From the NCBI GenBank assembly GCA_963575745.1, contig CAUYUJ010019893.1, positions 283,589 to 347,588 of the forward strand: a DNA stretch of 64,000 bases. The letters run 5' to 3'. Position numbers and translations under genes: made by a program. Below, piece by piece: positions 54,058-63,935 of this stretch; the first letter of the stretch is position 1; every line of letters begins with the position of its first letter. A model generated the notes under the pieces. It made no database searches, was not told where the DNA came from, and saw only the letters and a program-made list of their open reading frames with translations. Source of the DNA: Prorocentrum cordatum (Eukaryota > Sar > Dinophyceae > Prorocentrales > Prorocentraceae).

Positions 54058-54375
54058 CCTCCTCCCTGCTGCTGTCCCCCCGAGCTCCGCCCGAAAAGTT
54101 TGGTCGCTCAGGACCAGGGGAGGGATCCTGGGATACACGCCAAGGGGGCTGTTCGGACGCACCCCGGATCGAGGATGGACGCCCCCTTTGTCGTACATCC
54201 CCGCGGTGGGCTCCACCGAGCCCAAGTTCTGGTCCGTCCGAATAACCCCCGAAGCGTGGGACATGGGTCGACATCATAACCCCTGCATCAGCGAGCGCAG
54301 GGAGTTCGAGCGAGGGCGGGGAGCATGATGAGGGAGGCCGCCCCTGCGCGCCTGCCCCTCCCTCCTTCCCCCGAG

Positions 54376-54465
54376 GCATTTGACGGCGAGCCCGTGGTCT
54401 GCCTGGTGATGGAGCGCTGCTTCGGCGGCAACCTCCTGGAGATCACCCTCGACCGGCACAGGAGC
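54376..54465 (+). CDS. Protein kinase, exon with beta-5 and hinge
   Basis: After CCTTCCCCCGAG the phase-0 frame reads AFDGEPVVCLVMERCFGGNL, then LEITLDRHRS. VVCLVMERCFGGNLLE is the kinase beta-5 strand and hinge (LVMExxxGGxL), the next element after the HPNIV exon at 50.8 kb. Third positions are G or C up to about 54465; the end is uncertain (CACAG then GAGC, a GA donor, would fit). Downstream exons with the HRD and DFG motifs are absent before the LINE at 54.9 kb, so they must lie beyond the window. Confidence 0.7.
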
Positions 54466-54869
54466 GCGCCCCCCGCAGGCGATAATGATGACCATTCGTT
54501 CGTCATTCTGGCCTGCGGGGGGAGGCGATAATGACGACCATCCGTCCGTCCTCCTCCTCCTCCTCCTCCTCTTCCTCCTCCTCCTCCCCCTCCTCCTCCT
54601 CCACCTTCTTCTACTCCACTTCCTCCTCGTCCGCTTCCTCCTCTTCCTCATCCACTTCCTCCCGATCGGCACAGTGGGCCTCGCGTAGAGGCACGGACGG
54701 CATGGCACTGCAGTGACCGGCGGTGCCAGCGGGCGGTGGGCCAGAAAACACGGTGGCCGCGCCCCCTCAGCCCCCCTCGCTGAACTCGCAGTCCGACTCG
54801 GAGGAGGAGGAGGAGGAGCAGGAGAAGAGGGAGGAGGAGGAGGAGCAGGAGGAGGAGGAGGAGCAAAGC
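54466..54869. other. Kinase intron: TCC and GGA arrays
   Basis: GATAATGA(C/T)GACCATYCG is duplicated at 54481 and 54528. TCC/TTC array about 54543-54660; GGA array about 54800-54868. No exon recognised. Confidence 0.6.
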
Positions 54870-55128
54870 CATCCTGGGCTCAGGCATCCGAAGTGCCTGT
54901 GAGCTCGGGGCTTAGGCGCCGCGCCCCTGGCCAGTTTCAGCTGCATTGCTGGTGACTGGGGCGCGCGCGATTACGGCGAAGATTACATCTCATAAGCCCA
55001 CACTTTCCCAGTCTGCGACAGCCAAGGAGACATCCTGGCACAAGAGGTTGAGAAGACGGCGAACAAGAGCACGAGTCCTGTTGGCAGTGCTCCGTGCAAC
55101 AGAGGTGCTCCAGCAACACCATTCGGCC

Positions 55129-56802
55129 ATGACAAACTTCGGACACTGGAACTGCCCATGCGGGCGGTACGTCAAGAATCACCAGCGTTGCTTGTGCGGA
55201 GGTCATCATCAGAATCGTCTGCGCCAAGGGGAGGTTGCTCGGCCGCCGTCAGCATCGATCGCCCGTGGGCAACGGCAATATGCACAAAGGGATCAGATGG
55301 CAGCAGATGCACGGGCAGAGCGCGACAGACGGGATCGAAGGGACCGCAGTGCCAGCCGCAAGCCGAAGTCACAGCCAGTCGACAAGCAGGTGAAAATGTA
55401 CATCTCCAGGATCGTCCCGATGACAAAGGCCGAGGCCGTAGACTTCGGCCAGCTCTACCACGAGCCGCCAGTGGAGCCCATGGCGCAAAAGCAGTTTCAG
55501 GATGCGACCCGCAACCGCATGGTGGAGTATGCGAAGATGGCGATGGCGGCGAGAAGGGCAGCGGACGAGGGAGAGGCGACCAAGCTCGACGAGAAGCTCA
55601 GCGTGCTCAAGTGCATGATGGGTTCGACCCAGCCAACATGGCAGCAGATCGAAGCCATGCGTGCCAAGAAGAAGGCCACGATCGACAAGTTAAGCAATAC
55701 CAGAGCCCGTATCGCCACATATCAGACGCAGGAAGAGGAGCTATGCGACGAAGTGAACAAGCTGGACGACTACCTGGCAGAGCTGGAGGTGCAGCGCCAA
55801 GAAGAGGAGATGGAGATGCAGGCAGCCGCAGCCGCCCAGCATGGGCAAGGGCCGCAGCAGCCGCCTGGGCGTTTTGGTGTGCCAGCGGGTGCGGCACCAT
55901 GTCCAGCGCCGTCGCACGTCCCACCGCCACCGCCTCCAGGTTTCCAGCCGCAGCAGCAGGTGTCTCCGATCGAAATGATGATGCAGCAGATGATGATGCG
56001 CATGGAGCAGCAGGACAGGCAGATGGGCATGGTCATGTCGGCGATGGGGTTTACCGCGGCGGCGTCAGGTGTTGCAACGCCTGGCGCCAGTGGAGGGACA
56101 GCGCCCCAGGCCGCGCCAGCGGCAGCGGCAGCAGTGCCGCAGAGGCCGCCGCCAGTGTTCCCACCGCAGCCGCCAGCGCAAGCCGCAGCTGCAGTGACGG
56201 AGCCCATGGATGTGGAATCTACACCGCCGCCTGCGCAGAGATCGCCAGCAACGCCAGTGGCAGCGGCACCGAGGACACCGATTGGGGGGATGCCTACGCC
56301 TGGACAGACGACGCCGCCGCCAGCGCAGCGGTCGCCGCCTACACCAGCAGGTGTGAATGCCGCGCCAGGGACGCCCATGGGCCAGCCCAAGCCGGCAATG
56401 GCGTCACCGAAGGCCCCGTCCAAGTGTGGAAGGATGAGCTGCTCGCCAACATCGCCAGTGGAGCCAGGCGACGCCGAGGGCAAGAGCAGCCAGCCGACAC
56501 CAGTGATACACAGACCGCAATGCTCACAGCCGACGCAGCCGTGGGTTCCAATGACCACGGCGTCTCAGCTCGACGATCCCTACTTGCCAGCGCCGACGGA
56601 GAGTGTCACGCACGAGTACGAGTCGCCAGTCCAGGCGGAGGTGCGCAGGATCGACGGGATGGCGGACAAGACGATGATCGAGGTGGACAAAACGACGGCT
56701 TCTCCGCCGAGAAAGGAGAAGAGAGCAGGGGCGGCCTCGGTGCCCGAGGCGCGCACCGCAGCCGCGGCGGCAGCAGCGACTCCAGCAGACGGAGGTGCGT
56801 GA
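55129..56802 (+). CDS. ORF1 (gag-like) of the LINE
   Basis: 557 residues from ATG 55129; the frame is open further up but only from a TTG. The N-terminus has a compact Cys/His cluster, FGHWNCPCGRYVKNHQRC then LCGGHH, a likely zinc-binding site. Residues 60-80 are basic (RDRRDRRDRSASRKPK). Residues about 145-236 are strongly helical and charged, probably a coiled coil (KKATIDKLSNTRARIATYQT, EVQRQEEEMEM), as in ORF1 proteins that form multimers on RNA. From 237 on it is Pro/Ala/Gln-rich and disordered with a Met-rich patch near 282-306. It presumably binds the element RNA. It ends about 100 bp before the first ATG of ORF2, which is in the -1 frame. Confidence 0.8.
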   Translation: MTNFGHWNCPCGRYVKNHQRCLCGGHHQNRLRQGEVARPPSASIARGQRQYAQRDQMAADARAERDRRDRRDRSASRKPKSQPVDKQVKMYISRIVPMTKAEAVDFGQLYHEPPVEPMAQKQFQDATRNRMVEYAKMAMAARRAADEGEATKLDEKLSVLKCMMGSTQPTWQQIEAMRAKKKATIDKLSNTRARIATYQTQEEELCDEVNKLDDYLAELEVQRQEEEMEMQAAAAAQHGQGPQQPPGRFGVPAGAAPCPAPSHVPPPPPPGFQPQQQVSPIEMMMQQMMMRMEQQDRQMGMVMSAMGFTAAASGVATPGASGGTAPQAAPAAAAAVPQRPPPVFPPQPPAQAAAAVTEPMDVESTPPPAQRSPATPVAAAPRTPIGGMPTPGQTTPPPAQRSPPTPAGVNAAPGTPMGQPKPAMASPKAPSKCGRMSCSPTSPVEPGDAEGKSSQPTPVIHRPQCSQPTQPWVPMTTASQLDDPYLPAPTESVTHEYESPVQAEVRRIDGMADKTMIEVDKTTASPPRKEKRAGAASVPEARTAAAAAAATPADGGA

Positions 56803-56903
56803 GTTCGACCAGACTCGTGCCAGAAGACGATGCACGCAGGGATGTTGCAGCACCGTCGACAGCCTCGAGGAGTTCGTTCACTACTGACTGGGCAGGTGTG
56901 CCC

Positions 56904-59900
56904 ATGACGCCTCTGTTGGCAGGTAATGATGAGGAGCCACAGCTGGCACCTCTCCACCTGGTTTGCGGCGGGAATATCATCCCGACCTTTTTTGCAACAC
57001 GTAAATCTTGTAGTGCGCACCTGGGCATGGGTGCAGCCGAGCACGCAGCCAGCGTGCTAGCCAGATCACTTGCAGGCCAGAGCCGACCGTGGTCGACCAT
57101 GGCCCACATGCAGGGCATTGATGTAGCGTATGATAGTTGGATGGACGAGTGCGTCGCCTGGGTCTCATGGCAAATTCGTACCAGTGCCATCTTTGCGCCG
57201 CTTGCCACGTCAACACAGGCATGCGTGCTTGCAGCTCGCGATATATGTGACCGTGCTTGGGCGTTGGCACAGCATGATCGTGACGAGTACACTAGCAGGT
57301 TGAACCGTCTGAGGCGTAGGACAGTTAATAGCACGCACGCTGACGAGTGGCACGAGCATATCGTACACGCCCTTGCCGCACTGCAGCTGACGCGGGATCA
57401 GTGGCAAGCAGAGGCGTCGGGCATGTCGATTTTAACTACTGCCGAAAGGGATGCAGCCAGGACGCGAGCGAATCTGTTCTGGGAGTCTTTCTTGCATTTT
57501 GAAGATCCGCTCACGCCCAGGCAACTGCAGCATGCCTTTAACGATGTGCACGACTTTCAACCGTCAGCTGGAGCTGACAGCTCGGCAGCACAGACGCAGC
57601 CTGTTGCAGAGGCAGCAGGCGCTCAGATGACGGACGATAACGTTTCACTCGATTCCAGCATGTCATTTGGATACATGGCTGGGCACGCCGGGGCTTCAGG
57701 CGTGCATGAATATGATACGGATGACGACCTGTATGCAGATGCAGCAGACACGAGCTTCGTGCAACTGAGTGCTGGGGGCCCAGTTGCGGAGCAGCAAAGC
57801 TGGATCATATGCTCGCCGTGCGCGTCTGACGCATCTGCCGATAGTGATATGGGTGGGTGGGACTGCGTGGGTGAGCTTGGGCGGGGGGGGGGAGACGACA
57901 CCGCTTCGGACGAGAGCTCCGTGACAGGCTGGGACCTATGCTTGTCTACGGTCAGCGCTGGCAGTCCGAGTTTTCAAGTCGTTTGCGAGTCGCCAGGTTC
58001 GTGTATCATGCCCAGCGCGGCCTCCGCTTCCGCCGAGCGCAGCAGAACTCGAGTCTCTTGGGGAGAGACCGAGGTTCGCACGTTTGTTGTTGATGAGTGC
58101 GTTGGTTTGTCCGAGGATGGGGGATCGGGTCAGGCCTGCACTACACCAAAAACAGTCATAAGTTTAGAGGCGCTGCTGGAGGGCATCGACGGCTATGCCA
58201 AATGCGATTTCTCGGGTGCCGATCGGATCGTTCGATGCATTAGTGAAATGCCGCCTCTTTGCCTTTTGAGGGAGGTAGGGGAAGTCCAGCTCAAGGCGGA
58301 GGCGGAGTTCGCGCTGGGGGCGGCTGCGCCTAGCGAGGTGCCGATGGGTCCCATTGCTTTGTTTCCAGACGGCTCTCTAACGGCAGAGCGAGGACTTAGC
58401 GGTTGGGCAATGGTAGCAACTTGCTTGGACGGAGAAGGAGATGTTCGGTTTTTGGGATTTTTGGCCGGGACCGTCTTTGCCACGATTGGAATGCAGCTCG
58501 AAAAAGATGTCAGTTCGATCACCGCCGAGACGGTGGCTTTGATTTGGTCGTTGATTTGGGTGATTAGCTATACCATGCAGCAGCGCGAGCAGCGTGAGCT
58601 TTACCCCGTCACGATATTTTCTGATTGCGAAGTGGCCATAGCCATAACGCTCGGCAAGCAGTATCCGCATGCTGAACCCAAGCTGGGAGCGCTAGCAAGA
58701 CACATATATAAGATTGCTTCCGCCCGTGTGCCAGTTCATATTCTGCATGTCTACGGACATAACAAGCATTGTTGGAACGAGATGGCCGACGATCTGGCCA
58801 AGTCTACCCGTGATTTTGTATATGACTGCACTCCCCCATGGATAGTGCAGCAGCTATACCACACACCCGAGCTAGAATGGAATTGGTTGCTCGATTTGCC
58901 AGAAGCTGACAAACAACAGTATCCATTTTCGAACCATGCTGAGTTCACGTTGCCTTGTCGGCCCCAGCACATGTGTTGCGATGGAGCAGGCTTATATGTG
59001 CGCGCCTTGCCTGCCACATGTTTGCAGCCAGAGCTCGACGAAGAAGTTCAAAAGGCGGTGCAACGCTCCATGATACTTGTCACGTATAATGCTGAGACAG
59101 CGCAGGATACGGTAAAGGGCGAAAGGACTGTCTTGCGAGGCCAATGGTTGAGGCAACAGTTTCAGGAAGCAGCGGCGTTGCTCGTAGGCGTGCAGGAGGC
59201 GAGGACGCCTCGCGGCAGTCGCACTGCCGACGATTTTTACTGCCTGGCATCGGGGGCGGAGGAGGGGAAGAATTTTGGATGCGAGTTATGGGTCAACCTC
59301 AAGGTTCCATACGCCACTGTGGGGGGGAAACCTGTTTTTCTCAAGCCAAGGCACTGCGTCGTGGTGCAGGCCAGCCCGCGCCTGCTAGTTGTTAAAATCA
59401 ATGCTCCATGCTGGCGCACTGTCGTGCTGGTGGGGCACGGCCCCTGTCCAGAGGCCCCGCTCAGGTTGCGCAAGCAGTGGTGGGATGAGACCACGCGCAG
59501 CGTAGCCAAGTTCGGGGTGGACATTCTCTTGCTCGATGCCAATGCTAAAGTAGGTGCTAATCCAACGGAAGCTATCGGGTCGTATCAGGCAGCCAAGGAG
59601 GACAGCAACGGGGGTCTCTTCAATAGTTTGTTGTCGGCTAATGGCTTGGGCGCCCCCTCCACCTTCGGTCCCTCCCCAACCCCGTCTTACACGCTCGATA
59701 AGCAGGGAGCTAAGCAGGGAGCTAAGCATCGTGTCGACTACGTGTGCACGCCGAGGTGTTGGCTTGGACATGTGAGTGAGCATGGAGTGCTGCATGACTT
59801 TGATGTTGCGCGCAGTCATCAAGATCACTTCCCAGCATACGTGAAGTTGCAATGGGCTGAGCAGTTTGACGTAAAAAAGGCATGCCCCGTCTTAGACAAA

Positions 59901-62900
59901 GAAGCTATGCGGGATCCTGAGAAGCAGCAGGCCTTTAGAAGCGACCTGCAGTCTGCACCACGCGTGCATTGGTCAGTAGACGTAAACCAGCATTTCAGTT
60001 TGATCACGAAGTTTTTCCAGGAGTGCGCGGAGCGTCACTTTCGTAAAACCAAGCCGGGTCCCACCAAAAGCTATGTTCGGGATGAAACCTTGTGGGGTAT
60101 CAGGTTCAGGAGGACCGTGCGTGGAGTGCTCCGTGCCTATAAAGGGGAAGACGCTAGGCCTATCCTGTTTTTTGCTGCGTCACTCATCAAGGCACATGAT
60201 GACCCGCAGGTGGCAGCTGTTCGAGAGGCGCTTCCTGAGTTTGACTCGGCTGTAGGCATCCTCACGTTTGCTGCTCGGTTGTGGGTCGATCAGGTCCATG
60301 GGGTTCAGGAGTTTCACGGGGCTTGCGTAGCTTTCCTGAGATCCTCGCAGTATGTGATTCGCCGTAAGCTACGGAGTGATCGCACTCGGTTCCTGGAAGA
60401 AAAGGCCATCGAAATCAATGATGCTATTAACTCAGGAGATGGCCGTGTGGAGTGGTCTGGAGTTAAGTGTTTGCTTGCCTTTGGGGGTGGGCGTAAGTCT
60501 GGGGACAAAAACGTGTTGCCTATGAGGGTGAACGAGGAAGGCCAGCCGTACGAGTCACGCGAGGCCCTGGCACGAGGGCTCTTAGAGCACTTCGCAGCCA
60601 CTGAGAGAGCCAAGATTTGTATAGTACCAGAGCTCGTGGCCCGCTATAATGAGCAGCAGCAGCAGTTCCACTCGAGCGGGCATCGTGAGTTGGCAGACTT
60701 GTATTCATTAGCGGGACTGCAGTGCGACATCCAGTGTGCGGCGCGGCGCAGGGCAGCAGGGCACGATTTGTGCACCAATGATCTGTATCAGGCCGCACCA
60801 GACCTCAGTGCACAGATTCTGCTGCCACTTGTCTTAAAAGTACAGATGGCATGCCGGGAACCCCTGGCATGGAAGGGCGGGGTGGCGCATGACTTGTACA
60901 AAAAGGGGGATGCTCGGTTGTTAAAAAACTTTCGGGAGATCCTATTGGGCGTGCATGTCTGCAAGCATCACCACAAGTTCCTACGGCGCAAAATCCATGA
61001 CGTTGCGTCGGTCTTGTTGGACTGTGATCAGCACGGGGGCCGTTCAGGAAGAGGCACGGCGGGTGCATCGCTTCAAGTAAGGGTTTTTCAGGACCTTGCT
61101 AGGCATCTGGGGTATACGTCTGTGCTTTTTTTCACGGACCTTAAAGCAGCGTTTCACACAGTCATTCGTGAGTTTTTGACCGCCTTGCCGTCAGCACAGC
61201 AGGACTTGGAGGATGTCATCGACAATCTGCAGTTGCCGCTAGCTCTTGAAGGGGTGATGAGACAGTTGCTGGCAGAGCCAGCTGTGTTCGACAGGGTAGG
61301 TAGCCCGCACTTGAGAGATGCAGTTGTCGATGTCAACTCGAGCACTTGGTTCCAGGTAAAAGATGCTACGTCCGTGGCACAAGCGACGTTGGGAGCAAGG
61401 CCGGGCATGCACCCTGCAGATTTCTTTTTTACCCTCGCTTTTGCCCCCGTGCATGAGGAGTTGAGGATGAGGTTTTTCGCAGAAGGTATCGACTTAAACG
61501 TTGAAGACATGTGCCCGCGGGTAGGACGCACCTTCACCAGCCGCGACAAGCAGCTGGACAGCCGCATAGGGTCACCTTCGTATGTGGATGATCTTGCAGT
61601 GCTGCAGGCATGTGCCAAGGCACGAGACTGCTGCAAGTTGGCCGAAGTTGTCGTAACAGCTGTGCATCAAGTGATGACGGCGAGGGGGTTTGTCGTCAAC
61701 TACGGGGAGGGCAAATCGACCCTGTTGTTCCACCCTATCGGCGAGGGCAAGAAGGTTGTTAAAGCGAAGATAGCCGCGTTTAAGGGGGAGATGTGGGTCC
61801 CTGCGATCCAGCGTTCCGTTTTTGTTGCTAGCGTGTGTAGGCACTTGGGATCTATGGTGCAAGATTCGGGTGCTATGAATGCGGAGCTTGCGCATAGGCA
61901 CCACACTCAGTTGGGGGTACTCGGGGGACTTAAGAAGGCGGTTTTCACCCGTAGCAACGATTTACCTGTTGACACCCGTGTCAAGTATGCTGCTGCTCTC
62001 TGCCACAGCCGAGTGCTCTTCCATGGTGCCGTATGGTCCGCACTCAATGCAGGTAATCAGAAGTATTTGGAAACTGCGTTTATGGCCCCTCTTAGGGCTG
62101 CCGTGGGCCTTCGGAGGCAGGACCTCGACGATGTGTGTGATTGGTCGACGCCTGAGGTTTACCTCAGATGCCGCCGTCTCCCTGCTCTCGTCACCCTGCG
62201 CCTCAGGAGGCTTCGGTTTTTGGAAAAAGTCTTGAGGTTCGGATCGGACGGGTTGTTGCACATGCTTGACGCACTTGTCAGTGTTAAGAATAGTTGGGCG
62301 TATCTTGTGAGGCAAGACATCTGGTGGATGTATGATCGGATCACGATCCCGATCGAGTGGTCTCCTGTCGGTGATTTGCCGTGGTGGATTGGCGTAGCCC
62401 GAGATTGTCACAAAAAATGGACTTCTTGGTGTAGAGAGGCGGAGAGAGGCGCCATGGCAGAGCACTTGGCGAGCTGCGAGGTTGCTGTGTGGCAATCTAA
62501 GCTAGTTGCCATTTGCGAGCGTGGCAATCTCCCCGTACCCCCCGTCCTCAAAAAAGTTGCTGACAATGTCGTGTTTCCGTGCAGAGAGTGCGAAGAAGTG
62601 TTTAATACCAAGGCGGCGTGGGGAAGGCACCGCACTCTAGCGCATCCAGAGTTTGACCTAGCAGGAGCGTTGGCACTGGGATCCTGTTGTCACGCCTGCG
62701 GCCAAGATTGGCACACCAGAGGGCGGCTACTTCGCCACCTCCGCTTCGGCTCGAGCCGATGCCTCACGGTGCTTGCGCACCATTTGAAGCCCATGCCAGT
62801 TGAGCGAGTGCTGGAGCTGCGGGAGGAAGATGCTCGGGCGGCGAGGACTGGTCGGGGGCGGGGGGAATGTCGGAATGCAGCTACCGCACCGCCAGTTGCC

Positions 62901-63935
62901 TTTATTGGACCTGTGCTGGGAGGCCCAGTCGAGGCCAACATTGCCAGAGCCACGACTGACGGCGTCGAGCGCGGACGGGACCAGAATGAAGATGCCCCCG
63001 CCGTGATCTGTAATTCGCCGTCAGAAGTGCGATTTTTCTTGCATCTTTTCAGTGGCCAACGTCGGGCAGACGACGTGCAAGCCCACTTTGAAATGCTTCA
63101 GATGGCCGCTAGAGTACCCGTGGTAATGTTATCTATCGACGTTGCCAATAGTCCAGACCGAGGCGACCTTACAGTAGAAGCCTCGGTCGATAAAATATTA
63201 GACATGTTGTGGACAGGGCAGGCCCTCGGAGCTGTAGGAGGGCCCCCATGCGAGACCTGGTCCAAGGGCCGTGCGAATCCTCCGCCTAATGGGGGTTTGA
63301 AGCCTCGTATCCTGCGGTCCAGGGAATTTTTATGGGGCCTAGTGGCCCGCTCGCCCTCTGAATGGAAACAGGTTATGCTCGGCAATCGGTTGTTGCAGAC
63401 TATGCTTCAGGTCGTGTATGTTTGTGCGGCTGTAGGAGCTGCCTGTATTTTAGAACATCCTCTTGAACCGGAGGCCCCTCGCCTCCCTTCGATCTGGCGC
63501 CTCCCCGAGATGGGTGCAGTGTATGGTTTTAGAGCTCGTGCTGACATCAGGTTTCTGAATTTAGATCAATGTACGTGTGGTGCTCGGTCTAAGAAACCAA
63601 CTACCATGTTGTGCGTTAGTGTGCCGACGTTTCGTGATTTAGTTGCTCAGTTGCCAGGCAGGGGCAAATGCCCCCACACCTCACATCCCGAAGAGCTTGT
63701 CGGGGTCCGAGGGAATGGCGTTTTTCGCACTGCAGCAGCAAAGCAATATCCTTCGCAGTTATGTAAGATTGTTGCCCAGGCACTCCTTCATACTGTTCGT
63801 AATTGTGATTTGCTGGAAGTCGGTCAGGTCCCCGAGGTCCCGCCACAGGTGCAGGATTTCTATGTGCCCTACGACCCTTATTTCGAGGGTCACGGGTGGG
63901 GCCGCTTCGCGGCGGACAGGCACCGTGCTGGCTGA
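56904..63935 (+). CDS. ORF2 of the LINE: RNase H-endonuclease-RT-zinc finger-MTase-like polyprotein
   Basis: 2,343 residues from ATG 56904, the first Met after ORF1 ends; the frame is open upstream across ORF1. Residues 1-470 are unassigned. RNase H: Asp489 (LFPDGS), Glu542 (ITAETVAL), Asp574 (FSDCEVAI), Asp629 (WNEMADDLAK). Endonuclease (EEP fold): Asn729 (TYNAET), Glu765 (GVQEA), Asp878/Asn880 (LLLDANAKVG), Asp945 (RVDYV), Asp974-His975 (SHQDHFP), so the catalytic set is complete. RT: Asp1412 (FFTDLKAAF) and YVDD at 1560-1563, preceded by HGGRSGRGTAGAS. Zinc fingers: C2H2 at 1893-1914 and a second Cys/His cluster from 1928. C-terminal 2040-2300: LHLFSGQRR, GGPPCETWS (Cys2116), ILEHPLEPE (Glu2184), resembling DNA cytosine-C5 methyltransferase motifs I, IV and VI. 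No internal stop. Confidence 0.88.
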   Translation: MTPLLAGNDEEPQLAPLHLVCGGNIIPTFFATRKSCSAHLGMGAAEHAASVLARSLAGQSRPWSTMAHMQGIDVAYDSWMDECVAWVSWQIRTSAIFAPLATSTQACVLAARDICDRAWALAQHDRDEYTSRLNRLRRRTVNSTHADEWHEHIVHALAALQLTRDQWQAEASGMSILTTAERDAARTRANLFWESFLHFEDPLTPRQLQHAFNDVHDFQPSAGADSSAAQTQPVAEAAGAQMTDDNVSLDSSMSFGYMAGHAGASGVHEYDTDDDLYADAADTSFVQLSAGGPVAEQQSWIICSPCASDASADSDMGGWDCVGELGRGGGDDTASDESSVTGWDLCLSTVSAGSPSFQVVCESPGSCIMPSAASASAERSRTRVSWGETEVRTFVVDECVGLSEDGGSGQACTTPKTVISLEALLEGIDGYAKCDFSGADRIVRCISEMPPLCLLREVGEVQLKAEAEFALGAAAPSEVPMGPIALFPDGSLTAERGLSGWAMVATCLDGEGDVRFLGFLAGTVFATIGMQLEKDVSSITAETVALIWSLIWVISYTMQQREQRELYPVTIFSDCEVAIAITLGKQYPHAEPKLGALARHIYKIASARVPVHILHVYGHNKHCWNEMADDLAKSTRDFVYDCTPPWIVQQLYHTPELEWNWLLDLPEADKQQYPFSNHAEFTLPCRPQHMCCDGAGLYVRALPATCLQPELDEEVQKAVQRSMILVTYNAETAQDTVKGERTVLRGQWLRQQFQEAAALLVGVQEARTPRGSRTADDFYCLASGAEEGKNFGCELWVNLKVPYATVGGKPVFLKPRHCVVVQASPRLLVVKINAPCWRTVVLVGHGPCPEAPLRLRKQWWDETTRSVAKFGVDILLLDANAKVGANPTEAIGSYQAAKEDSNGGLFNSLLSANGLGAPSTFGPSPTPSYTLDKQGAKQGAKHRVDYVCTPRCWLGHVSEHGVLHDFDVARSHQDHFPAYVKLQWAEQFDVKKACPVLDKEAMRDPEKQQAFRSDLQSAPRVHWSVDVNQHFSLITKFFQECAERHFRKTKPGPTKSYVRDETLWGIRFRRTVRGVLRAYKGEDARPILFFAASLIKAHDDPQVAAVREALPEFDSAVGILTFAARLWVDQVHGVQEFHGACVAFLRSSQYVIRRKLRSDRTRFLEEKAIEINDAINSGDGRVEWSGVKCLLAFGGGRKSGDKNVLPMRVNEEGQPYESREALARGLLEHFAATERAKICIVPELVARYNEQQQQFHSSGHRELADLYSLAGLQCDIQCAARRRAAGHDLCTNDLYQAAPDLSAQILLPLVLKVQMACREPLAWKGGVAHDLYKKGDARLLKNFREILLGVHVCKHHHKFLRRKIHDVASVLLDCDQHGGRSGRGTAGASLQVRVFQDLARHLGYTSVLFFTDLKAAFHTVIREFLTALPSAQQDLEDVIDNLQLPLALEGVMRQLLAEPAVFDRVGSPHLRDAVVDVNSSTWFQVKDATSVAQATLGARPGMHPADFFFTLAFAPVHEELRMRFFAEGIDLNVEDMCPRVGRTFTSRDKQLDSRIGSPSYVDDLAVLQACAKARDCCKLAEVVVTAVHQVMTARGFVVNYGEGKSTLLFHPIGEGKKVVKAKIAAFKGEMWVPAIQRSVFVASVCRHLGSMVQDSGAMNAELAHRHHTQLGVLGGLKKAVFTRSNDLPVDTRVKYAAALCHSRVLFHGAVWSALNAGNQKYLETAFMAPLRAAVGLRRQDLDDVCDWSTPEVYLRCRRLPALVTLRLRRLRFLEKVLRFGSDGLLHMLDALVSVKNSWAYLVRQDIWWMYDRITIPIEWSPVGDLPWWIGVARDCHKKWTSWCREAERGAMAEHLASCEVAVWQSKLVAICERGNLPVPPVLKKVADNVVFPCRECEEVFNTKAAWGRHRTLAHPEFDLAGALALGSCCHACGQDWHTRGRLLRHLRFGSSRCLTVLAHHLKPMPVERVLELREEDARAARTGRGRGECRNAATAPPVAFIGPVLGGPVEANIARATTDGVERGRDQNEDAPAVICNSPSEVRFFLHLFSGQRRADDVQAHFEMLQMAARVPVVMLSIDVANSPDRGDLTVEASVDKILDMLWTGQALGAVGGPPCETWSKGRANPPPNGGLKPRILRSREFLWGLVARSPSEWKQVMLGNRLLQTMLQVVYVCAAVGAACILEHPLEPEAPRLPSIWRLPEMGAVYGFRARADIRFLNLDQCTCGARSKKPTTMLCVSVPTFRDLVAQLPGRGKCPHTSHPEELVGVRGNGVFRTAAAKQYPSQLCKIVAQALLHTVRNCDLLEVGQVPEVPPQVQDFYVPYDPYFEGHGWGRFAADRHRAG

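Larger units (their letters stand above)
52431..54375. other. Kinase intron with repeats and one weak exon candidate
   Basis: 52506-52595 (GAALLCEGDTFPPTRARPEL, PTDWRA) has fairly biased codons after CCTGTAG but the wrong phase for the kinase, so it is not called. 52620-52800 is a CTTCTGAGAAGGC-type fold-back, 52822-52945 a decayed GGTCCGCGCGGA element, 53568-53724 the second CGTGTTGCGT repeat and 53781-54057 a GGA array. 54361-54375 is the pyrimidine-rich acceptor of the next kinase exon. Confidence 0.5.

Noticed and set aside
55158-56803. The upstream 550 codons of the long ORF2 frame as an N-terminal extension
   Set aside because: They overlap ORF1 in another frame, and their translation is low-complexity and Arg/Gly/Ser-rich, while the ORF1 frame has a zinc motif and a coiled coil. 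The ORF2 start is therefore put at ATG 56904.
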